Assembly (NCBI GenBank): GCA_904830895.1
Contig: LR882958.1
Location: 4,297,501-4,361,500, forward strand
Direction: 5' to 3'
From: Planktothrix rubescens CCAP 1459/22
GTDB lineage: Bacteria > Cyanobacteriota > Cyanobacteriia > Cyanobacteriales > Microcoleaceae
DNA: 64,000 nucleotides
Part shown: positions 9,204 to 16,860 of the stretch, one piece after another
Numbering within the stretch: the stretch's first letter is position 1
How the letters are laid out: each line of letters begins with the position of its first letter
Program-made: the position numbers and the translations under genes
The notes under the pieces: generated by a model
Told to the model about the DNA's origin: nothing
Database searches by the model: none
Seen by the model: only the letters and a program-made list of their open reading frames with translations

Positions 9204-10196
9204 TTAACGGAACATACTGCTCACAGAGCTATCTTCATGTATCCGCCAAATCGTTTCACCGACCAAATTAGCAACAGATAAAACTTTTAACTGTTCAAAC
9301 TGTTTCTCAGGTACGATCGGAATTGTATTAGTCACAATGACTTCCTCAAGTAACCCACTCGATAGACGTTCGATGGCAGGGGGAGAGAAGACCGCATGGG
9401 TGGCGCAGGCGTAGACTTGACGCGCTCCTTCTCGACGGAGTAAACGAGCGCCTTCACAAATCGTTCCAGCCGTGTCAATCATGTCATCGACTAAAACGGC
9501 GGTTTTACCCTTAACATCACCAATTACATTCAGAACTTCGGCGACATTATGGGCTTGACGGCGTTTATCAATAATCGCTAGGGGTGCGTCATTGAGTTTT
9601 TTAGCAAAAGCTCTAGCCCTGGCGACTCCACCGACATCAGGGGAAACAACCACGAGATCGGGTAACTGTTTGCTGATCAGGTAATCCAAAATTACCGGAG
9701 AACCATAGACATGATCAACCGGAATGTCGAAATACCCTTGAATCTGGGCTGAGTGTAAATCCATGGCCAGAATCCGACTAGCACCCGCTTCAGTAATCAA
9801 GTTGGCCACTAATTTTGCGGTGATTGACTCACGACCTGCGGTTTTGCGATCGGCTCTAGCATATCCGTAATAAGGGATAACGGCTGTAATTTGACGGGCA
9901 GAAGCCCGTTTACAGGCGTCAATCATGATCAATAACTCCATTAGGTTGTCATTGACCGGATAACAGCAGGGTTGAATCAAATAAACATCACAGCCTCGAA
10001 TGGACTCTTGAATCTGGATGTAAATTTCTCCATCAGCGAATCGCTTACGAACCATTGGCCCTAAGTCAATTCCTAAATAACGGCTTACCTCTAGGGAAAG
10101 AGGAATATTTGCCGACCCCGAAAATAGTCGTAACCGACCATGATCAGCAACCAATGGCTCAGAATAAGGAAGGGGCAATATAGCAGAACGGATCAC
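9204..10196 (-). CDS. prs: Ribose-phosphate pyrophosphokinase
   Basis: The 330-residue protein makes PRPP from ribose 5-phosphate and ATP for purine, pyrimidine, histidine, tryptophan and NAD synthesis. Signatures seen: RLFSGSANIPLSLEVSRYLG at the N-terminus, FADGEIYIQIQESIRG, the catalytic flexible-loop region AVIPYYGYARADRK, DLHSAQIQGYF, and the PRPP-binding loop AVLVDDMIDTAGT near residue 235. Length and motifs are normal for the class I enzyme. The first Met has about 15 extra residues before the conserved core, as in other cyanobacteria. It stands alone on the minus strand. Confidence 0.96.
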   Translation of the reverse strand: MIRSAILPLPYSEPLVADHGRLRLFSGSANIPLSLEVSRYLGIDLGPMVRKRFADGEIYIQIQESIRGCDVYLIQPCCYPVNDNLMELLIMIDACKRASARQITAVIPYYGYARADRKTAGRESITAKLVANLITEAGASRILAMDLHSAQIQGYFDIPVDHVYGSPVILDYLISKQLPDLVVVSPDVGGVARARAFAKKLNDAPLAIIDKRRQAHNVAEVLNVIGDVKGKTAVLVDDMIDTAGTICEGARLLRREGARQVYACATHAVFSPPAIERLSSGLLEEVIVTNTIPIVPEKQFEQLKVLSVANLVGETIWRIHEDSSVSSMFR

Positions 10197-10381
10197 AGCT
10201 AACCCTCACAGTTCATTCACAGTTCATTTGTCACAATTTTATCATGAATTTATCGGTAATCGGTAATCCATAATCGGTAGTCTGTTATCAGTGTTAACCT
10301 TGAGGATTGTGCCTAAGCCTTATAATATAAGGAATTAATTTTTTATTAGTGGTTTTCCCCAATACTCATCTCCATTTACGC

Positions 10382-12373
10382 ATGACTCAAACTGCTATTC
10401 CCGTTGGAACAATTCTGCAAAACCGTTACCGCTTGATTAGCATTTTAGGTCAGGGGGGTTTTGGTCGTACCTATTTAGCTGAAGATCAAGGAAGGTTTAA
10501 CGAGCGCTGCGCCCTGAAGGAATTTATTCCTGTCCAAACCGGAACCTACGCCCTACAAAAGTCCCAAGAACTATTCCGCAGGGAAGCGCAAATTCTCTAC
10601 CAAATTCGTCATGCTCAAATCCCACAATTTGGAGCGGTTTTTGAAGAAAACCAACGGTTATTTTTAGTTCAAGATTATGTGGAGGGCAAAACTTATCACG
10701 CCCTATTAATGGAGCGAAAAAATACCACTTCGGGTTTTCCCAAAACCTTTACAGAGGCAGAAATTGTGCTGTTTTTAAGGCAAATGTTGCCGATTTTAGC
10801 TCATATTCATAATTTAGGAATTATTCATCGAGATATTTCTCCTGATAATATTATTTTACGTTATCAAGATCAACTCCCGATATTAATTGATTTTGGGGTG
10901 GTGATTGAATTAGCTACCCGAATTAATACCCCTGATTTAACCTTACCTCCGGCGACTCGGGTGGGAAAATTAGGTTATGCACCTTTTGAACAAATTCAAA
11001 CCGGACAGGCGTTTCCCAGTAGTGATTTATATGCTTTAGCGGTGACGGCAATTGTTTTATTAACCGGGCAAGAACCCCAATATTTATTAGATCAAACGAC
11101 TTTATCTTGGAATTGGCGACCCTATACTCAGGTTAGTTCTAATTTTGCTCAAATTATTGATAAAATGTTAAGTCGGCAACCGAGCGATCGCTATCAATCG
11201 GCCCCAGAAGTTGAACAAGCCCTACAAACCCTAAATCAGCCGTTGAATTTTCCCCCGACACAGCAAAATCAACCGCGTCCGACTCCTGTACCGACTCCCC
11301 AAACTTCTAACCCCGATTTTTCTCAACTTCCCACCCTGGCGGTAGGACGGCCGTTAGTAACTCCACAGGTAAAACAGCGAGCCCAGAATAATCATAGTCC
11401 TGTGGTTCCCAACAATCCCCAACTTCCTGACCCTGATGTTTTGGGATCTCAACCTATCTGGGAAAAACCCGCAACGATAATCGTGGTGGGTGTTTTGGTC
11501 GCTTGTTTAGCGGCTTGGGGTTCCTGGGCTTTAGTAAAAGGATTGCTTAAAGCCAATGATCGTTCCCCTGATGATAAGTCTTCCCAGGTGAATCCGCCCA
11601 GCGCGAGTCCGTCTATTCCCTTACCCGGAATACCATTACCAAACTTGACACCGCCTCCGAATTTACCATCCCCGCTTCCGACAACGACTCCAGCAGGGGT
11701 GCCAACATCCTCCACAGAACGCCTAAATTTGGCTGTTGATGAGTTACAGGTGTTTAAGGGTAATCTCAAGGCGAATCAAACTATTAATTATGTGGTTCCT
11801 GCGGAAGCGGGACAACAGTTTTATGCGTCTGTCAGTGGAGATGGAGTGTTATTAACGTTGGTTGGCCCAGATCAACAACTAATTGATCAAGCCGCATCGG
11901 TATCTTTATGGAAGGGAACTCTCCCTTTAAGCGGGGATTATACGGTGATTCTCAAGGCTATCCCTGGACTACCCGAAAGCAACTATAAGTTAGAACTGAC
12001 TTTAATTAATACCCTTTCCCCGATTATTCCCCCGGAACCCGCACCTGAACCCATTCCCTCTGCTGAACCTGAACCGATACCTCAACCAACTTTTGCACCT
12101 GAACCTGAACCGATACCTCAGCCAACTTTTGCACCAGCACCCCAACCCACACCACAACCCACACCACAACCCACACCCCAACCCACACCACAGCCCACAC
12201 CACAGCCCACACCCCAACCCACGCCCGAACCTACACCCGAACCTACTCCACAACCTACACCCGAACCTACTCCGATTCGCGCACCCGAACCTACCCCGGA
12301 ACCAACCTTAGAACCAAGTCCCACCCCGGAACCTGCCAAGGAAGGAACCCTAGCACCGAGTCCCGTTCAGTGA
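10382..12373 (+). CDS. Membrane Ser/Thr protein kinase with PPC-like domain and PTPQPT tail
   Basis: I take ATG 10382 rather than GTG 10349 because MTQTAIPVGTILQNRYRL is the usual beginning of cyanobacterial Pkn2-type kinases. The 663-residue protein has a kinase domain (GQGGFGRTY near residue 23; Lys in ALKEFIP; HRDISPDNI; DFG), a Pro/Gln-rich linker, one transmembrane helix at about 364-388, an extracytoplasmic beta domain at about 450-540 that resembles a pre-peptidase C-terminal (PPC) domain, and a tail from about 550 rich in PEPIPQPT and PTPQPT repeats. The tail probably spans the wall. HRDIS in place of HRDLK is a Hank's kinase variant seen in this group. It overlaps the convergent gene by 24 bases. 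Confidence 0.88.
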   Translation: MTQTAIPVGTILQNRYRLISILGQGGFGRTYLAEDQGRFNERCALKEFIPVQTGTYALQKSQELFRREAQILYQIRHAQIPQFGAVFEENQRLFLVQDYVEGKTYHALLMERKNTTSGFPKTFTEAEIVLFLRQMLPILAHIHNLGIIHRDISPDNIILRYQDQLPILIDFGVVIELATRINTPDLTLPPATRVGKLGYAPFEQIQTGQAFPSSDLYALAVTAIVLLTGQEPQYLLDQTTLSWNWRPYTQVSSNFAQIIDKMLSRQPSDRYQSAPEVEQALQTLNQPLNFPPTQQNQPRPTPVPTPQTSNPDFSQLPTLAVGRPLVTPQVKQRAQNNHSPVVPNNPQLPDPDVLGSQPIWEKPATIIVVGVLVACLAAWGSWALVKGLLKANDRSPDDKSSQVNPPSASPSIPLPGIPLPNLTPPPNLPSPLPTTTPAGVPTSSTERLNLAVDELQVFKGNLKANQTINYVVPAEAGQQFYASVSGDGVLLTLVGPDQQLIDQAASVSLWKGTLPLSGDYTVILKAIPGLPESNYKLELTLINTLSPIIPPEPAPEPIPSAEPEPIPQPTFAPEPEPIPQPTFAPAPQPTPQPTPQPTPQPTPQPTPQPTPQPTPEPTPEPTPQPTPEPTPIRAPEPTPEPTLEPSPTPEPAKEGTLAPSPVQ

Positions 12374-14056
12374 AACTGAATCTAAACCTACCTGACCCGA
12401 TATCAATACTCGATTTCGTCCCATTGCCTTAGCTTGGTATAGGGCGGCATCGGCTGCTACATAAAGTTCCTGCAATTTAGTACAATTCCGAGAATACTCA
12501 ACAACTCCCGCGCTAAAAGTAACCCGAAATGTCTCGTAATTCGCACCAGTAAACTCCTGCTGACACCAGGTTTCCAGAAAGTTAGTCAGTCGCTTTGCCC
12601 CCTGCTCTTGGGTTATACCATATAGACCTAAAACAAATTCCTCGCCACCCCAACGAGCTACGATATCTTTAGGTCGAAAAAACTGCTTTAAGTATCTTCC
12701 AAAAAGCTCAAGAACTCTATCTCCTGTTTCGTGGCCGTGTTGATCGTTGATGTGCTTAAAGTGGTCTAAGTCCAGAATCATAAAACATAAAGGCTGATTT
12801 TGGCACTCTGCCAGATGTATTAATTTCTCTAGTTCTAAGATGGATTTGCGCCGAGTCGCAGTCCCTGTTAGTTCATCAATGTCGGCAAATCGGTGTAGAG
12901 TTCGGATTCGTTCTAGGCGGTTTAGGATACGAGCCATCAGTTCTGGCCCAACAATCGGTTTCTGGACGTAATCATCTGCACCGACAGCAAACACCTGATG
13001 TACAATATCAGCATCTTTATGACCGGAGAGAAACAGCACAGGCAAATCACTCCAGCGCGGATCGCTGCGAACAACCTGACAGAGTTCAATGCCACTAAAA
13101 CCAGGCATCTCTATATCTAAAATCAGCAGGTCAGGTACAATGGTGGCTAAGGTTTGCCAAAATTGCTGGGGGTCTGCCAAGGTTTCGACCTGAAAGCCCC
13201 AAGGTGTCAGCAGATTATATAAGGCTGCCAGTATGTAGAGATCGTCATCTACAATTAGAATTTTGGCTTCTGGTTTCTGGGTGCGGTTGAGTTCCTGAGT
13301 CGCCGCTTTGACAATTGCTTCCGGGCTAATCGGTTTTTCTAAAAAGATATTTCCGCCCAAACGCGCTACTTCTACCCGATCTCTTAATTCATTCTTTGCT
13401 GTCAGGACTAATACGGGAATGCTGGGAGCTTGTTGTGCTAGTTCCGCCAGTAGGGTCAGCCCGTTTTCCTGGCTGTGGGAAAAGGCGAGGTCTAAAACGA
13501 TAATATCAGGTAAATGAGACGAAATTGATCTTTTTGCCGTTGTCAGGTCTGTTACCACTTCCACATGAAAACCCCAAGCGTTCGCTTCGAGTTTGATCTG
13601 TTCAGTCAACAGGACATCATCATCGACAACCAGCAACCGACCTGACCCAATCTTGAAATTGGGAGTTGTCGCCGTTGTAGATGGTTTATCTTCCACAGCT
13701 TGCTTGAGACGGATCACCAATTCTTCAAGCTGCCGAGCCTGATATTTACCCAAAGGCTCTAATTTGAGCAACTGTTCGATCTGTCGCGCTACCTCTGAAC
13801 CTTTCGGTACGCCCAAGGAACCCAGTGAGCCAATTAAGCGATGAGTTTCTGCTTTAACAGAGGCTTGTAGTTCCTGATCCAGAGTTCCGGTAGTGAGTTG
13901 GGCGATCGCTTGCTCGAATAGCGCCATCCGTGCTTCCCAACTTTGTTTAAATTGGCCCCATACCTGTTGCAATACTTCCTGCAATGCGGCTTGAGCTTGC
14001 TGCTTGTCGGGGGTCGGGACGGGAACTGGATGTGGTAATGTCTCTATGGGTTCCAT
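12350..14056 (-). CDS. Hpt-REC-REC-GGDEF diguanylate cyclase response regulator
   Basis: The 568 residues read in order: an Hpt-like helical domain (about 15-115) with the histidine in AETHRLIGSLGSLG; a receiver (about 138-250) with VVDDD, DLAFS and EKPIS; a second receiver (about 262-378) with IVDDD, DIEMPG and QKPIV; and a GGDEF domain (about 395-555) with the active motif ARWGGEEFVLGLYG and downstream FRVTFSAGVVEYS. It should make c-di-GMP in response to a phosphorelay. It is a fused multistep relay protein with both phosphate-carrier and receiver parts. It lies next to an OmpR-type regulator on the same strand and probably shares its signalling route. Both aspartates and the GGEEF are intact. 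Confidence 0.92.
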   Translation of the reverse strand: MEPIETLPHPVPVPTPDKQQAQAALQEVLQQVWGQFKQSWEARMALFEQAIAQLTTGTLDQELQASVKAETHRLIGSLGSLGVPKGSEVARQIEQLLKLEPLGKYQARQLEELVIRLKQAVEDKPSTTATTPNFKIGSGRLLVVDDDVLLTEQIKLEANAWGFHVEVVTDLTTAKRSISSHLPDIIVLDLAFSHSQENGLTLLAELAQQAPSIPVLVLTAKNELRDRVEVARLGGNIFLEKPISPEAIVKAATQELNRTQKPEAKILIVDDDLYILAALYNLLTPWGFQVETLADPQQFWQTLATIVPDLLILDIEMPGFSGIELCQVVRSDPRWSDLPVLFLSGHKDADIVHQVFAVGADDYVQKPIVGPELMARILNRLERIRTLHRFADIDELTGTATRRKSILELEKLIHLAECQNQPLCFMILDLDHFKHINDQHGHETGDRVLELFGRYLKQFFRPKDIVARWGGEEFVLGLYGITQEQGAKRLTNFLETWCQQEFTGANYETFRVTFSAGVVEYSRNCTKLQELYVAADAALYQAKAMGRNRVLISGQVGLDSVSLNGTRC

Positions 14057-14114
14057 CTCCTGTCCAAACTTCCTTGGAAAAGGGGAATCTTCCTGATTTT
14101 CTGTATCTAATTCT

Positions 14115-14340
14115 TTTTCTATTCCTCCCCCTCTTGGTAAGGGGGGGACAGAGGGGGGGGCAGATATTTCTAATCCTGGGGAATACCCCCCGGCTCCCTC
14201 TTGGTAATGGGTGGATGAGATATTTCTAATCCTGGGGAATACCCCCCCGGCTCCCTCTTGGTAATGGGTGGATGAGATATTTCTAATCCTGGGGAATACC
14301 CCCCCCGGTCCCCCCTTGGTAATGGGGGGAGAGAGGGATC
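14115..14340. repeat. Tandem array of a C-tract-containing repeat, partly coding
   Basis: A unit of about 58 bases (CTCTTGGTAATGGGTGGATG, then AGATATTTCTAATCCTGGGG, then AATA and a C tract) repeats about four times with variants. Successive C tracts are 6, 7 and 8 long (near 14186, 14243 and 14300). The array forms the 3' end of the adjoining response-regulator gene and most of the gap to the GGDEF gene. Similar GGGGG/CCCCC intergenic repeats are also seen near 42660-42690. Confidence 0.75.
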
Positions 14341-15024
14341 ATTTTTTTCGGTTGGTACTTTCAGCCGATAGCCAAATCCGTAGACAGTATCAATTAAATT
14401 TGTACTAATTCCGGCCGCTTTGAGCTTCTGGCGCAAACCCTTGATTTGGGTGGAAACCGCATCTTCTTGAGGAAATTCGCCACTGGGCCAGATGTGATCT
14501 AGGATGGCACTCCGGCTGAATATCCGCAGGGGATTTCGCAGGAAAAGCTCTAATATGCCGTACTCTTTCGGGGTCAGGTGTAAAAGATTTCCTTGATAAG
14601 TCACTTGGTAAGCATCTGGGTGTAGTTGAAGATTTTCCCAGGTCAACACCGTTTTTAAGGTAGAATTGCCCCGTCGCAATAAGGCCTGAATCCGAGCAAT
14701 TAATTCTGATAGTTCGTAGGGCTTGGTCAGATAATCATCGGCTCCGGCCTCTAAACCCCTAACCCTGTCGGTAATGTTTTCCTTTGCACTTAATAGTAAA
14801 ATCGGTATTTGTAAGCCGAGCGATCGCAATTGGCGACAAAGACTAATTCCATCCAGATTAGGAAGAATAATATCCAACAGAAGTAGATCGTAGTGAATGG
14901 CTTGAACCAGTTCCAAACCCATACTACCATCCGCCACTGTCTCAACAGTGTAGTGATAGGTCGTGAGTTCTTGTGCTAGGATCTTAGCTGTCGTCTGATC
15001 ATCTTCTACTAGCAGAATTTTCAT
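14170..15024 (-). CDS. OmpR/PhoB-family response regulator with repeat-derived C-terminal tail
   Basis: I use ATG 15024 (MKILLVEDDQTTAK) as start; the upstream ATG at 15060 adds 12 non-conserved residues. The receiver (1-115) has VEDD, the phospho-acceptor in LLLDIILPNLDG and the Lys of YLTKPYELSEL. The winged helix (about 125-222) ends in the canonical VDTVYGFGYRL. A normal protein would stop near residue 225. Here about 60 more residues follow, made from in-frame tandem repeats (SPGLEISHPPITKREPGGY twice, then a shifted GGIPQD). The tail is low-complexity and likely not functional. It is a DNA-binding transcription regulator; the partner kinase is not identified. Confidence 0.88.
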   Translation of the reverse strand: MKILLVEDDQTTAKILAQELTTYHYTVETVADGSMGLELVQAIHYDLLLLDIILPNLDGISLCRQLRSLGLQIPILLLSAKENITDRVRGLEAGADDYLTKPYELSELIARIQALLRRGNSTLKTVLTWENLQLHPDAYQVTYQGNLLHLTPKEYGILELFLRNPLRIFSRSAILDHIWPSGEFPQEDAVSTQIKGLRQKLKAAGISTNLIDTVYGFGYRLKVPTEKNDPSLPPLPRGDRGGYSPGLEISHPPITKREPGGYSPGLEISHPPITKREPGGIPQD

Positions 15025-15060
15025 GAACTGACTCCTTTTTTTTCCCTCAATGAGCCTCAA

Positions 15061-15626
15061 AGTTTACAATTGATTGAAAACCAAAGTTTTTTGTTTAGCA
15101 TTATTAACTTTAATCACGCTACTGTAATGACTCAGGTGGGTGGCTGTTTCTAATGATTTACCTAGAATAATATCATAATTTGGTATTTATTGATAACAAT
15201 ATCAGCAATAACAGTAGATTTATCTGGAGCGAATGTGCTTAACTAAAGTATCAGAGCAACAAGGGCAATTAGGAATCAGCATTTTATGATCTTTTCACTC
15301 CTTAAAATAGAGAATCGGAATTTGCATAGGTTGTTTTTATGAAGAACTATAACAATCCTAAATAGGTGCTATAGGAAATTCCTATACTTTAAAGATTAGG
15401 ATAGAAAGTTGAGGAAACTTTGAGGGAAATTTTTTTTTGAGTTTTCTGTAAAACCTTTCAACCCCAAAACCCATTACTGATCACGGATTAAACGGATTAC
15501 ACGGATTACAAGGATTACACCCTATTGAATCACCTTAATTCTCTAAGAGGGGATGAAGAGGACTAAGTGGATTAAGTGGACTAAATCCGTGAAATCCGTG
15601 AAATCCTCTTAAATCCGTGATCCCCA
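15061..15626. other. Intergenic region with repeat remnants
   Basis: No gene is seen in these 566 bases. At about 15348-15368 lies a single degenerate end of the MITE found at 6841-6934. From about 15478 to 15625 the sequence is rich in ACGGATT and AATCCGT words, with inverted ATCACGGATTAA (15478-) and TTAAATCCGTGAT (15609-). The segment 15583-15624 is the exact reverse complement of 48298-48339 (42 bases). The promoter for the OmpR-type regulator should be near 15030-15200 but is not placed. Confidence 0.6.
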
Positions 15627-16031
15627 TTACCCATTACTTTGGGTTTCCGTGTTCCAGCCGAGAGCGTTGGCGATTTGGGGAACTAGAGTCATAGAATTAA
15701 AAGGTTTAGCGATCGCACCCTTGACTCCGAGCTCCTGAAACTTTTGCGGTTCAGTCAAACTCTTTCTGGCGGTTAAAAATACCACTGGGATAGACTGAGT
15801 GACGGAATTAGCTTGTAGCTTTTTCAATAGAACCAAACCATCCATTTCTGGCATCATTAGATCGAGTAGGATGGCATCAGGTTGCTCAGAAACTGCTTTA
15901 GATAAACCTTCTTGACCGGAAGCTGCCAATAACACATCCCAACCCCCTAGTGATTCCAGACAAGCTTTCACAATTTGTCGGACGTGGGTTTCGTCATCAA
16001 TAAATAAAATTCGTTTAGTCTTAATATCCAT
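15627..16031 (-). CDS. Stand-alone receiver domain response regulator (CheY-like)
   Basis: A single receiver domain of about 134 residues. I choose ATG 16031 (MDIKTKRILFIDDE) by comparison with the sister gene at 16808, whose product starts MPEKRILVIDDE; earlier ATGs at 16043 and 16088 are possible. The phospho-acceptor is in AILLDLMMPEMDG, the Thr in VVFLTARKS and the Lys in IAKPFNS are present. The segment CLESLGGWDVLLAASGQEGL marks the same subfamily as its neighbour. It lacks an output domain and probably passes phosphate or acts by protein contact; the kinase upstream (16861-20298) is the likely partner. Confidence 0.88.
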   Translation of the reverse strand: MDIKTKRILFIDDETHVRQIVKACLESLGGWDVLLAASGQEGLSKAVSEQPDAILLDLMMPEMDGLVLLKKLQANSVTQSIPVVFLTARKSLTEPQKFQELGVKGAIAKPFNSMTLVPQIANALGWNTETQSNG

Positions 16032-16191
16032 TATGGTAATCATGTTTGCTACACTCCCTGCTATAGCCACAAAAGCCATCAGGTTCAACTGAATTCAGCC
16101 TAGTGAAATCATTACGGCATAAATGTAAAACAACAAATTGAGGAAATGCGGGGGGTAAATTAACAGTTATAAAATCCAATAAGATATCCAG

Positions 16192-16342
16192 CGATTGAAA
16201 TCGTGGCTACACAAACGAAGTCCGCCTACGCGGACTATTAACCTTCTTTAATCAAGAGTTCGTTCTTCGATTAACCTCCTTTGATCAAGGGGTTTTAAAC
16301 CCGCGCAGGCGGGTTTTGTTTGTGTAGCCACGGTTTCAACCG
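16192..16342. repeat. Long inverted repeat element with internal hairpins
   Basis: The 25-base arms at 16192-16216 (CGATTGAAATCGTGGCTACA and CAAAC) and 16318-16342 differ at only two positions when inverted. Inside are hairpins AGTCCGC/GCGGACT and AAACCCGC/GCGGGTTT. It sits in the 345-base gap between the two receiver genes, which holds no gene. The structure is that of a MITE or a processed hairpin repeat common in filamentous cyanobacteria. Confidence 0.7.
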
Positions 16343-16380
16343 ATGGATCACTATTAACTATTAACTATTAACTATTAACC

Positions 16381-16432
16381 TCTTTTGATCAAGGGTTTTG
16401 TTTGTGTAGCAACGGTTTCAACCGATGGATCA
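16381..16432. repeat. Second, internally deleted copy of the inverted-repeat element
   Basis: TTTGATCAAGGGTTTTGTTT followed by GTGTAGCAACGGTTTCAACC and GATGGATCAC repeats the right part of the preceding element with one base change in the GTAGC(C/A)ACGG core and loss of the internal hairpin. It ends one base before the stop of the next receiver gene. Confidence 0.65.
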
Positions 16433-16433
16433 C

Positions 16434-16808
16434 CTACCATCCCAGGGTGGAAGCAACTTGCTCCGCCAATGTCAAAGGGTCAAAGGGTTTAGAAATCACT
16501 CCAACAACACCGATTTTCGCAAATTGGTCTAAGTCAGTGGACTGTACCTTAGCAGTGAACAAAATCACAGGAATTGCTTGAGTTGCTAAATCTGTTTGTA
16601 ATACACCGAACAGCGTGAGTCCGTCCATGTCGGGCATCATTACATCTAATAAGATGGCATCTAGCTGTTGAGTTTGGGCGATATTAAGTCCTTCTCTGGC
16701 GGATAAAGCGGTTAGTGTTTCCCAACCTCCTAAGTGTTCCAGACAAGCCTGAATCACGGTACAGAGATTAATTTCGTCATCAATCACCAGAATGCGTTTT
16801 TCTGGCAT
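16434..16808 (-). CDS. Stand-alone receiver domain response regulator (CheY-like)
   Basis: A 124-residue receiver only: VIDDEIN, the phospho-acceptor in AILLDVMMPDMDG, the Thr in VILFTAKVQ and the Lys in VISKPFDPLTLAEQV. It is close in sequence to the receiver at 15627-16031 (both have CLEHLGGWE/CLESLGGWD and end NALGW/STLGW), so the two are paralogs from a local duplication. Its ATG is 52 bases downstream of the phytochrome kinase stop, on the same strand, so the kinase and this regulator are probably one operon and a cognate pair. Confidence 0.9.
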   Translation of the reverse strand: MPEKRILVIDDEINLCTVIQACLEHLGGWETLTALSAREGLNIAQTQQLDAILLDVMMPDMDGLTLFGVLQTDLATQAIPVILFTAKVQSTDLDQFAKIGVVGVISKPFDPLTLAEQVASTLGW

Positions 16809-16860
16809 CAGCAGTAGTTGTAGTTAAAGGTATATAACTAAAATAGCATTGATAGCGGGG

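Noticed and set aside
12002-12253. Minus-strand frames rich in Trp, Cys and Gly
   Set aside because: They are antisense readings of the PTPQPT-coding repeat and have no independent support.
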